From the NCBI GenBank assembly GCA_030054275.1, contig JASGCF010000058.1, positions 1 through 11,784 on the forward strand: a DNA stretch of 11,784 nucleotides. The letters are read 5' to 3'. Below, one piece after another: positions 6,021 through 11,784 of the stretch (its first letter is position 1; every line of letters starts with the position of its first letter). The notes below the pieces were generated by a model. The model ran no database searches. It had not been told where the DNA came from and saw only the letters and a program-made list of their open reading frames with translations. Source of the DNA: Limnohabitans sp. (GTDB lineage: Bacteria; Planctomycetota; Phycisphaerae; Phycisphaerales; SM1A02). Position numbers and translations under genes: made by a program.

Positions 6021-8581
6021 TGTCCGCGTCGGCGAGGCCGCCAACTCCTGAGGAACTCCCGATCCAGCGCGTGCGCGGCGCTGTCCGCGAGGCGCTGGCG
6101 TCATCGAATCGACTCGTCGTCGTCGCTGCAACTGGCTCCGGAAAGTCGACCCAACTGCCGAAATTCCTGCTCGATGCGCCCGGTATCACTGGCGACATCG
6201 TGGTGCTTGAACCGCGGCGTCTCGCGGCGCGCGCGCTGGCGGCACGTGTTGCGCGCGAACTTGGCGGCGAACTCGGCGACCTCGTCGGCTACGAGACACG
6301 CCACGACCGCCGCGTCTCCCCTGCCACACGCATTCGCTTCGTGACGGACGGACTCTTCGTGCGACAGATGCAGCGAGATCCGTCGCTCGCAAAGGTCGGT
6401 GCCGTCATCCTCGACGAATTCCACGAGCGCTCCGTCGCAGTCGATGTCGCGCTTGGGCTCGTCAAGCTTGCGCAGGAGTCACGCCGCGCGGATCTCCGCA
6501 TGGTGGTGACCAGTGCAACGCTCGAGGCGCAACGACTCGAGACCTTTCTTCACTGCGAAACGGTGGTTGCGGAAGGTCGTGCATTCCCTGTGGATGTCGA
6601 GTACCTCGCGAAACCATCGCGTGAAACACCGTGGGATCTTGCGGCAAATGCGCTCGGCTCCGTCCTTGATGCATACGCGCGCGGCCAATCCGATGATCCT
6701 GGCCACATCCTCATCTTCATGCCGGGCGCCTACGAAATCATGAAGACCTGCGAGCGTGCGCGAAGTGTTGCATCGCGCGCGGGAGTGGATGTTGAAGTGC
6801 TTCCACTGCACGGTTCACTTACGCCCGATGAACAAGACCGCGCGGTTTCGGCGGTCGATCCACTGCGACGGCGTCGCGTCATCGTCGCCACAAATGTCGC
6901 GGAAACGAGTCTCACGATTCCTGGCGTTCGCACGGTGATTGACGCGGGCCTCGCTCGCATCCATCGCTACGACCCTCTTCGCGGCATGGACACCTTGCGT
7001 GTCGAACCTGTGTCGAAGGCAAGCGCTGAACAGCGCGCAGGCCGCGCGGGTCGTACGGCGCCAGGGCGCGCGAAACGACTGTGGTCGCTTGCCGAGCATG
7101 AACGACGCGAAGCGCACACGGTGGCTGAAGTCGCACGCATCGATCTCGCGAGCGCGATGCTCGAGACACTCTCACTTGGTGTGCGTGATTTCGCGCGATT
7201 TCCGTGGCTCGACGCTCCCGACGCGACACGCATCGATGAAGCGCGACGCACGCTTGTCGCACTCGGTGCGATCCGTGCAGACGCGCCCACGAACGACACG
7301 CGCCTCACCGACGAGGGCGTCGCGATGGCGCGCGTTCCGGCGCATCCGCGTCTCGCTCGCGCGCTTGTCGAGGCAGCACGACTCGGTTGCGGAGAACGAA
7401 TCGCGCGCATCGCAGCCGCGCTCTCTGATCGCGATCCAGCGGAGAGTGTTCCCGCGAATGCGTTGCTCGATCTCCTTGAGAAAGATGAGCCTCGCAGCGA
7501 CGCGCTGGTACGTGACAAGCTGCTCGCACGCGCGCAACGCCGTGAGTTTCACGCCGCGGCCGATCGGCTTGCCTGTCGAGAGGCAGTGCTCGTCGCCGAT
7601 CAGCTTCTGCGCAGCGTTGATCGCGTCGCCATCACCGCAACATCCGATGACTCAAGCGACGCGGTTTCTCGCGCGCTCATCGCGGGGTTCCCCGATCGCA
7701 TCGCGTTCAAACTCGAAACTTCGCGCCCCCACTGTGCGCTCGCAGGTCGGCGTCGCGTGGAACTCGCGAAAGAATCGCTCGTGCACGACGCAGGCTTTCT
7801 CATTGCGCTTGAGGTGCGAGAGTCCGGCCCAGACCACGACCGACTTGTGTCGATTCCGGTCGCGCACCCCGTGCCGCGCACGCTCGTCGAGGACGCGCTG
7901 CCCGAGGCGTTCACGACGCGCTCCGTCGCCGGCTGGAACGCCGAATCGCGCGCAGTCGAAACGGCCGAAGAAACGCTCTTTCACGGCGCTGTCGTCGAGC
8001 GACGCGCGCGCCCTGCAAAGTCGTCGCCGGAAGTCGATGCGGAACTTGTCGCGCGGATCAAGTCGGGCGAGATCAAACCCACGGGCTGGGAAGAGCATTG
8101 CGAGCCGTGGATTGCTCGGGTGCGCTGCGTGGCCGAGTGGTTCCCAGAGCGCGGACTCATCACCTACGCCGACGACGAACTCGATGTTATGCGTGCTGAA
8201 CTCTGCTCAGGCTGCGTGCGCGCGCGCGAGGTCGAGGCCAAGTCGGCGATCGACGCGGCGCGCGGCGTGCTCTCGTGGGACGACATTCAATTCGTCGAGA
8301 AAATGGCGCCTGCCGCGATTCGTATGCCGCGCGGCTTCAACATGAAGGTCGAGTATGAGCTCGGGAAGCCACCGCGTGGGCGCGCGAAGATCCAAGACTT
8401 CTACGGACTCGAGGAGACGCCGAAGGTCGCGGGCGGCCGCGTCTCACTCGTCGTCGAAATCCTCGGCCCAAACTATCGCCCGCTGCAAGTGACGCAAGAC
8501 CTCGCGAATTTCTGGCGCGTGCTTTATCCCGAGATGCGCAACGAATTGCGGCGTCGGTACCCAAGACACGAGTGGCGGTGA
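6020..8581 (+). CDS. hrpB: ATP-dependent helicase HrpB
   Basis: 853 residues, full length for HrpB, a DEAH/RHA superfamily 2 helicase presumed to act on RNA in the cytoplasm. Motif I is AATGSGKST (36-44). Motif II is DEFH (132-135), the variant expected in HrpB. Motif III is SAT (165-167), motif IV lies near IFMPGAYEI (232-240), motif V is ATNVAETSLTIP (290-301), and motif VI is QRAGRAGR (338-345). The HrpB-specific C-terminal domain is clear: KVEYELGKPP, KIQDFYGLEETP, PNYRPLQVTQDL and a final ELRRRYPRHEW. No frameshift or missing motif is seen. It follows the LOG-family gene with a one-base overlap, so they likely share a transcript. Its stop lies 3 nt from the stop of the convergent membrane-protein gene. 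The exact RNA role is not settled for most bacteria. Confidence 0.96.
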   Translation: MSASARPPTPEELPIQRVRGAVREALASSNRLVVVAATGSGKSTQLPKFLLDAPGITGDIVVLEPRRLAARALAARVARELGGELGDLVGYETRHDRRVSPATRIRFVTDGLFVRQMQRDPSLAKVGAVILDEFHERSVAVDVALGLVKLAQESRRADLRMVVTSATLEAQRLETFLHCETVVAEGRAFPVDVEYLAKPSRETPWDLAANALGSVLDAYARGQSDDPGHILIFMPGAYEIMKTCERARSVASRAGVDVEVLPLHGSLTPDEQDRAVSAVDPLRRRRVIVATNVAETSLTIPGVRTVIDAGLARIHRYDPLRGMDTLRVEPVSKASAEQRAGRAGRTAPGRAKRLWSLAEHERREAHTVAEVARIDLASAMLETLSLGVRDFARFPWLDAPDATRIDEARRTLVALGAIRADAPTNDTRLTDEGVAMARVPAHPRLARALVEAARLGCGERIARIAAALSDRDPAESVPANALLDLLEKDEPRSDALVRDKLLARAQRREFHAAADRLACREAVLVADQLLRSVDRVAITATSDDSSDAVSRALIAGFPDRIAFKLETSRPHCALAGRRRVELAKESLVHDAGFLIALEVRESGPDHDRLVSIPVAHPVPRTLVEDALPEAFTTRSVAGWNAESRAVETAEETLFHGAVVERRARPAKSSPEVDAELVARIKSGEIKPTGWEEHCEPWIARVRCVAEWFPERGLITYADDELDVMRAELCSGCVRAREVEAKSAIDAARGVLSWDDIQFVEKMAPAAIRMPRGFNMKVEYELGKPPRGRAKIQDFYGLEETPKVAGGRVSLVVEILGPNYRPLQVTQDLANFWRVLYPEMRNELRRRYPRHEWR

Positions 8582-8584
8582 AAG

Positions 8585-9328
8585 TCACCCGCCGAAGCGC
8601 TTGCGCACATCACCAAGGAAACGCACGATTTGTCCTTGTTCGACAGGTGTCGACGCCTTCTCAACATCGCTTTCCCAGAAGTCGAGGAAGCGCATCGCGC
8701 CATCTTCAGTGAGACTTGGCATGCGATCAGACGGCCGCTCTGCAGCGCGCTCGCGACCTCGCTCGCCTTCACGACGAATGTCCGCCAACCGTTCGTCATC
8801 TGGCTTCTCACTGTCCTTCCCTGTCGCGATGCGTTCACCAGTCTTGAGCCACTTCACCATCCACTCATCGATGTACTTGCCGCGCTCCTTTTCAGGCACT
8901 TTGAAGTAATCAGCAGCGCCCTGCGCGAGAATATCCTTCGCAAGAACACGCGCATTCTGCGTCGCCTGCTCACGCGCTGGGCCAGACAAACCAGCTAAAA
9001 ACGCGGCCATCAGTGCACTTTCGGCTTGGTCGCCGGCACGAAAGCGATCGGCTAACTCCATCAGAAAGCGAATGCGCTCTTCAACCGGAAGTTGCGAGAA
9101 GTCATCGAGTGCGAAGTAACCCAACACATCATCGACGGGTGAGTCGAAGATGGATGGCGGCGGACGGAATCGCACTTCTACCCACCAATACACGCCGTAG
9201 CCAAGCAATGCGGCGAGCGCGACGCCGCCTGCAACCTTGCCAAGTTGAGCGCGCTTCTCCTCCCACAACGAAGCGAGACGCTCGTCGAGTTGGTCGCGAA
9301 AATCTGTGATGTTCTCGAGAATGCTCAT
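8585..9328 (-). CDS. Uncharacterised protein with one membrane segment
   Basis: 247 residues; I do not recognise the family. Residues 1-30 are polar and helical. Residues 32-51 (VAGGVALAALLGYGVYWWVE) are a single probable transmembrane helix without a signal-peptide cleavage site. The rest is soluble and mostly helical, with a highly charged stretch at 170-202 (ERLADIRREGERGRERAAER). By the positive-inside rule the N-terminus (EEKRAQLGK) may be cytoplasmic and the main domain periplasmic. The start ATG 9328 has AAGG about 8 nt upstream, and that site lies inside the small palindrome 9330-9343. It follows the prepilin gene by 27 nt on the same strand, so a role near the pilus or secretion apparatus is possible but unproven. 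It is convergent with hrpB. Confidence 0.8.
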   Translation of the reverse strand: MSILENITDFRDQLDERLASLWEEKRAQLGKVAGGVALAALLGYGVYWWVEVRFRPPPSIFDSPVDDVLGYFALDDFSQLPVEERIRFLMELADRFRAGDQAESALMAAFLAGLSGPAREQATQNARVLAKDILAQGAADYFKVPEKERGKYIDEWMVKWLKTGERIATGKDSEKPDDERLADIRREGERGRERAAERPSDRMPSLTEDGAMRFLDFWESDVEKASTPVEQGQIVRFLGDVRKRFGG

Positions 9329-9329
9329 G

Positions 9330-9343
9330 GTTGAACCTTCAAC
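9330..9343 (-). promoter_or_regulatory. Palindrome over the ribosome binding site
   Basis: On the minus strand GTTGAAGGTTCAAC is a perfect 6-bp inverted repeat with a GG centre, one base before the ATG at 9328. It contains the only Shine-Dalgarno-like sequence (AAGG) of the membrane-protein gene. A 2-nt loop is too tight to fold fully, so a protein-binding site or chance are both possible. Confidence 0.35.
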
Positions 9344-9355
9344 TGCGGCCCTGCA

Positions 9356-10012
9356 TCACGGATTGCCTTCTTCTTCCTCCAACTCACGCAAAATGCCAAC
9401 GCTTCCGTCGATGTAGACGCCATTGCGCGGATTCCGCGTACCAATTTTGTGTCGATCTTGGCTGTCACTCAAGATTGCGAAACTGTTTGGACTTGCTTGA
9501 TAAAGCACGCCAACAAGTTTCGCTTCTGCGTCGCGTCGCATGCGATCGCGCTGACGCTGCGTGAGTGATGTGTCGGCAAGCGCAGAAGCCATCAACGCGG
9601 CAACTTGAATCTGTACTTGCGGCGTGTAGCGCAGCAATCCCGGTACATAGATGTAACTCGTTCCAGCAGCGATCGACCCATCTTCATCGTCGTCTGCCAC
9701 GCAGAACCAACATGTGCAGTCGGTACCAACGGTCTTCGCTAAGACTTCGACAAGTCCACCTTGTGGACCTTCAGGCGTCGCAGCAGGAAGAAAATCGCAC
9801 ATCGGCAACTGTCCCTTCAACCCAGAGCGATACGACTCGATCGCTGTGAAGAGTTGTCGCAGATTTGCTTGACACGCGACAGACTGTGCCTCTTTGCGGA
9901 TGCCTGACACCGTCGGCACAACAAGCGAGACCAAGATCCCGATGATGCCAATGACAACCAACATCTCAACGATGGTGAACGCGCGCGAGAGTGTGCGAGA
10001 AGCGGTCCGCAT
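9356..10012 (-). CDS. Type II secretion/type IV pilin-like prepilin
   Basis: 218 residues. A short basic leader (MRTASRTLSRA) is followed by the prepilin core FTIVEMLVVIGIIGILVSLVVPTV (12-35), with cleavage expected between Ala11 and Phe12 and the usual Glu at +5 (Glu16). The -1 residue is Ala instead of the common Gly, a variant often seen in planctomycete pseudopilins. After processing by a prepilin peptidase the hydrophobic helix would anchor it in the inner membrane and allow assembly into a pilus or pseudopilus. The globular part contains a CTCWFC cluster (99-104), TSYIYVPGLLRY (118-129) and, near the end, H188 followed by YIDGSVGIL, reminiscent of the H-Xn-DG motif of planctomycete pilin-like proteins. 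The tail is acidic (LEEEEGNP). No assembly ATPase or peptidase gene is nearby. It is followed 27 nt later by the single-TM protein. Confidence 0.88.
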   Translation of the reverse strand: MRTASRTLSRAFTIVEMLVVIGIIGILVSLVVPTVSGIRKEAQSVACQANLRQLFTAIESYRSGLKGQLPMCDFLPAATPEGPQGGLVEVLAKTVGTDCTCWFCVADDDEDGSIAAGTSYIYVPGLLRYTPQVQIQVAALMASALADTSLTQRQRDRMRRDAEAKLVGVLYQASPNSFAILSDSQDRHKIGTRNPRNGVYIDGSVGILRELEEEEGNP

Positions 10013-10079
10013 GGGCTGTCGACTTCGCAGCGTTGGGAATTTGCGATGCGCATCCTAGAGCGAGGCCATGGGAATCGGA

Positions 10080-10111
10080 AGCGTTCGCCGGAGCGCTGTT
10101 GAAGGAACGCT
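10080..10111 (-). terminator. Weak hairpin downstream of ftsY
   Basis: Arms 10080-10086 and 10105-10111 (AGCGTTC and GAACGCT) are exact 7-nt reverse complements with an 18-nt loop, starting 3 nt after the ftsY stop. There is no T run after it on the minus strand. In the remaining gap before the prepilin ATG a weak promoter is possible (TTCCGA, 17 nt, TAGGAT on the minus strand). Whether transcription stops here or reads into the prepilin gene cannot be decided. Confidence 0.25.
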
Positions 10112-10114
10112 GTT

Positions 10115-11050
10115 TCAGGCCGAGAACATCGCCTCGATAAAGCCGTCGGGATCAAACGGTGCGACATCTTCCGGTCGCTCGCCGACCCCAACAAGTTTGA
10201 CAGGTACCTCAAGTTCTTCGCGAATCGCAACCACGATCCCGCCACGCGCGGTTCCGTCGAGTTTCGCGAGGAAAATTCCGGTGACGCCCGCAGCCGCCGC
10301 GAAAAGTCGCGCCTGCTGCACTGCATTCTGTCCGCTGGTCGCATCGAGGACGAGCAGCACCTCGTGCGGTGCTCCCGGAATCTTTTTTGCAAGCACATTG
10401 CGAATCTTCGTAAGTTCGCGCATGAGATTGTCTTGCGTGTGAAGCCGACCAGCCGTATCGACAAGCAGCACATCCACGCCGCGCGCGAGCGCCGCATCGG
10501 CTGCATCGAACGCAACAGCAGCCGGATCTGCGCCGGTCTTTCCCTTCACGATCTCGATTCCAAGTCGTTCACTCCACACGGTGAGTTGCGCGACGGCTCC
10601 AGCACGAAATGTGTCTGCTGCTGCAAGCAAAACCGTGCGTCCGTCGTCCTTCAAACTCTTGGCGATCTTGGCAACACTGGTTGTCTTCCCGACACCATTC
10701 ACGCCGACGACAAGCACCACCGTCGGCTTCGACGGCGCGACTCGAATCGCGCGCGCCCCCGACTCGGCCGACGAAGGCCACCGCGATTTCAGGCTTCTTT
10801 TGAGGTATTCAAGCGCATCTTCGCCGCGCGAGACAGTGCCCGAGCGAAACTCTTGACGCAAACCTTCGACCAGTTCGCGCGCGGCCTTCACTCCCACATC
10901 TGCGGCGATCAATCGTGTTTCAATCTCATCAATGAGTTCTTCGCTCAGCGTGCGCCCAAGCAACAGCGAGCGAAACTGCGCTCCGACCACTTCCGCGGTC
11001 TTTGCGAGTCCCTTCTTGATCGCGTCAAAAGCGTTGCGAAAGAAACCCAT
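10115..11050 (-). CDS. ftsY: Signal recognition particle receptor FtsY
   Basis: 311 residues: the NG core with a short N-terminus and no long acidic A domain, as in many bacteria. FtsY is the SRP-receptor GTPase that docks ribosome-nascent-chain-SRP complexes at the inner membrane. The start (MGFFRNAFDAIKKGLAKT) fits an amphipathic membrane-binding helix, followed by the N-domain helices. GTPase motifs are G1 GVNGVGKTT (116-124), DTFRAGA (146-152), G3 DTAGR (198-202), G4 AKLDGTARGG (262-271), and GVGERPEDVAPF (288-299). G4 has Ala where TKLD is usual; the Lys and Asp that recognise guanine are kept. The ATG lies 3 nt after the nusB stop, indicating one transcript. No insertion or break is seen. 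Confidence 0.97.
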   Translation of the reverse strand: MGFFRNAFDAIKKGLAKTAEVVGAQFRSLLLGRTLSEELIDEIETRLIAADVGVKAARELVEGLRQEFRSGTVSRGEDALEYLKRSLKSRWPSSAESGARAIRVAPSKPTVVLVVGVNGVGKTTSVAKIAKSLKDDGRTVLLAAADTFRAGAVAQLTVWSERLGIEIVKGKTGADPAAVAFDAADAALARGVDVLLVDTAGRLHTQDNLMRELTKIRNVLAKKIPGAPHEVLLVLDATSGQNAVQQARLFAAAAGVTGIFLAKLDGTARGGIVVAIREELEVPVKLVGVGERPEDVAPFDPDGFIEAMFSA

Positions 11051-11053
11051 GAC

Positions 11054-11599
11054 TTACGGTTCCGTACCACTTGCGGCTTTCGCCACGCGATCAAGAACCG
11101 CGTTGACAAACGCACCAGAACGCTCGGTCGAGAAAGTCTTCGCCAACTCGACAGCCTCGTCAATGGCAATCGCCACAGGATCGCCTGCGTGCGTAAAGGC
11201 GTACCAACCAAGCCGCAGCGCATTGCGATCGACAACTGGCTGCCGATGGATCGGCCACTCTGCGGTGTAGGGACGCACTGCCTGATCTGCGTCTGCGCGG
11301 TGTTCCCACACCATGCTCGCGAATCCAAGCCCATCTTCGATCAACTGCGCACGCGCTGCAGCGGCGTCGGGGTCGCGCGCCTCGACCCGCGCGGCAGCGG
11401 TTGAAAGATCGGGCTCCTCTCCCGCGTCGTTCATTTCGGAGGCGCTTTCGAGGGCCGCACGCACCGAGTCGATGTCGCCGGACAGCCCCGAATCGAACTG
11501 GTAGAGGGCGAGCAACGCCAAGCGACGCTCTGGACGCACAGAGCCCTTCTTTCGAGGGCGCGATTGGCCTTCAGGGGACGGATCGACCGCATCACTCAC
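11054..11599 (-). CDS. nusB: Transcription antitermination factor NusB
   Basis: 181 residues with a GTG start. NusB binds NusE (ribosomal protein S10) and boxA RNA to support antitermination in rRNA operons. The N-terminal helix RRLALLALYQFDSG (25-38) and the C-terminal block WPIHRQPVVDRNALRLGWYAF ... AIAIDEAVELAKTFSTERSGAFVNAVLDRV are characteristic. It is longer than the usual 135-150 residues because of a charged N-terminal tail (1-24) and an Ala/Glu/Asp-rich insertion around residues 50-85. The start is supported by GGGGAGG 5 nt upstream. The GTG overlaps the ribH stop as GTGA, and ftsY follows after 3 nt. ribH-nusB adjacency is a common bacterial arrangement. Confidence 0.94.
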   Translation of the reverse strand: MSDAVDPSPEGQSRPRKKGSVRPERRLALLALYQFDSGLSGDIDSVRAALESASEMNDAGEEPDLSTAAARVEARDPDAAAARAQLIEDGLGFASMVWEHRADADQAVRPYTAEWPIHRQPVVDRNALRLGWYAFTHAGDPVAIAIDEAVELAKTFSTERSGAFVNAVLDRVAKAASGTEP

Positions 11600-11784
11600 G
11601 CTGGCCTCCCCAGTGGCATCCTGTGAATCTGACCGACTGCTTGTGCGGCCAACACCGCCGCTCGCAATGCCTCAACGCCTTTGTTGCCCTTCGTGCCGCC
11701 GGCCCGCGCTTGGGCTTGCTCCATGTTCTGAAAAGTGAGCACCCAGAAGGCAATCGGCTTGACCTTCGACGCAGTAATTGCAGC
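11596..11784 (-). CDS. ribH: Lumazine synthase (riboflavin synthase beta subunit), C-terminal fragment
   Basis: The last 62 codons plus TGA of a gene entering from the right edge. The translation FWVLTFQNMEQAQARAGGTKGNKGVEALRAAVLAAQAVGQI matches the C-terminal part of RibH, where F.VLT...EQA..RAG...GNKG.EA.....A is typical. The enzyme condenses 5-amino-6-ribitylaminouracil with dihydroxybutanone phosphate to give 6,7-dimethyl-8-ribityllumazine, the riboflavin precursor. The catalytic His and the N-terminal half lie outside the window. The last residues (HRMPLGRPA) look like a short species-specific tail. Its stop overlaps the nusB GTG by three bases (GTGA), a sign of translational coupling. 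Confidence 0.92.
   Translation of the reverse strand, partial: AAITASKVKPIAFWVLTFQNMEQAQARAGGTKGNKGVEALRAAVLAAQAVGQIHRMPLGRPA
11605..11611 (-). promoter_or_regulatory. Shine-Dalgarno site of nusB, inside the ribH coding end
   Basis: GGGGAGG on the minus strand, 5 nt before the GTG at 11599. It decides the nusB start and lies within the last codons of ribH, as expected for coupled translation. Confidence 0.7.

Noticed and set aside
6939..8345. 468-codon plus-strand frame inside hrpB
   Set aside because: Arg/Ser-rich shadow of hrpB in another frame; HrpB is intact through its C-terminal domain.

Overview
The window reads as a chromosomal segment of a planctomycete, most likely of the class Phycisphaerae. 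This is inferred from content, not from a database match. The signs are high GC, few strong Shine-Dalgarno sites, a secreted protein mixing FG-GAP-like and dockerin-like calcium loops, a prepilin with an AFTIVE cleavage site, and housekeeping genes with long Ala/Lys/Pro-rich additions. Coding density is high. No phage, IS element, CRISPR array, tRNA or rRNA gene was seen.

Left block, all on the minus strand and read right to left: a secreted FG-GAP/dockerin/poly-proline protein (2638-1277); a putative lipoprotein resembling zinc-metallopeptidase families but with a degenerate HExxH motif (1247-255); and the first 52 codons of a probable leucyl-tRNA synthetase gene (156-1), which runs off the left edge. 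Next comes the only long non-coding stretch (2639-3018). It holds two 62-nt repeats whose ends are conserved and whose middles are different hairpins of the same shape, just downstream of folC.

Middle block: folC (5109-3019, minus) encodes a full folylpolyglutamate/dihydrofolate synthase behind a roughly 240-residue low-complexity basic tail. It is divergent from a plus-strand pair, a LOG-family nucleotide phosphoribohydrolase (5238-6020) and the DEAH-box helicase HrpB (6020-8581), which overlap by one base and are probably co-transcribed. hrpB converges on the next minus-strand gene with only 3 nt between the stop codons.

Right block, all minus strand and read right to left: the 3' end of ribH (lumazine synthase), nusB (GTG start overlapping the ribH stop), ftsY (3 nt after nusB), a type IV/II-like prepilin, and an unrecognised protein with one membrane segment. 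ribH-nusB-ftsY is a tight housekeeping operon for riboflavin synthesis, rRNA antitermination and SRP receptor. The prepilin and membrane protein form a second tight pair about 100 nt downstream of ftsY.

I found no clear new defence or mobile system. The signals most worth a second look are the paired 62-nt hairpin repeats, the FolC tail, a perfect 14-bp inverted repeat around the lipoprotein's cysteine codon, and the two uncharacterised secreted proteins at the left.
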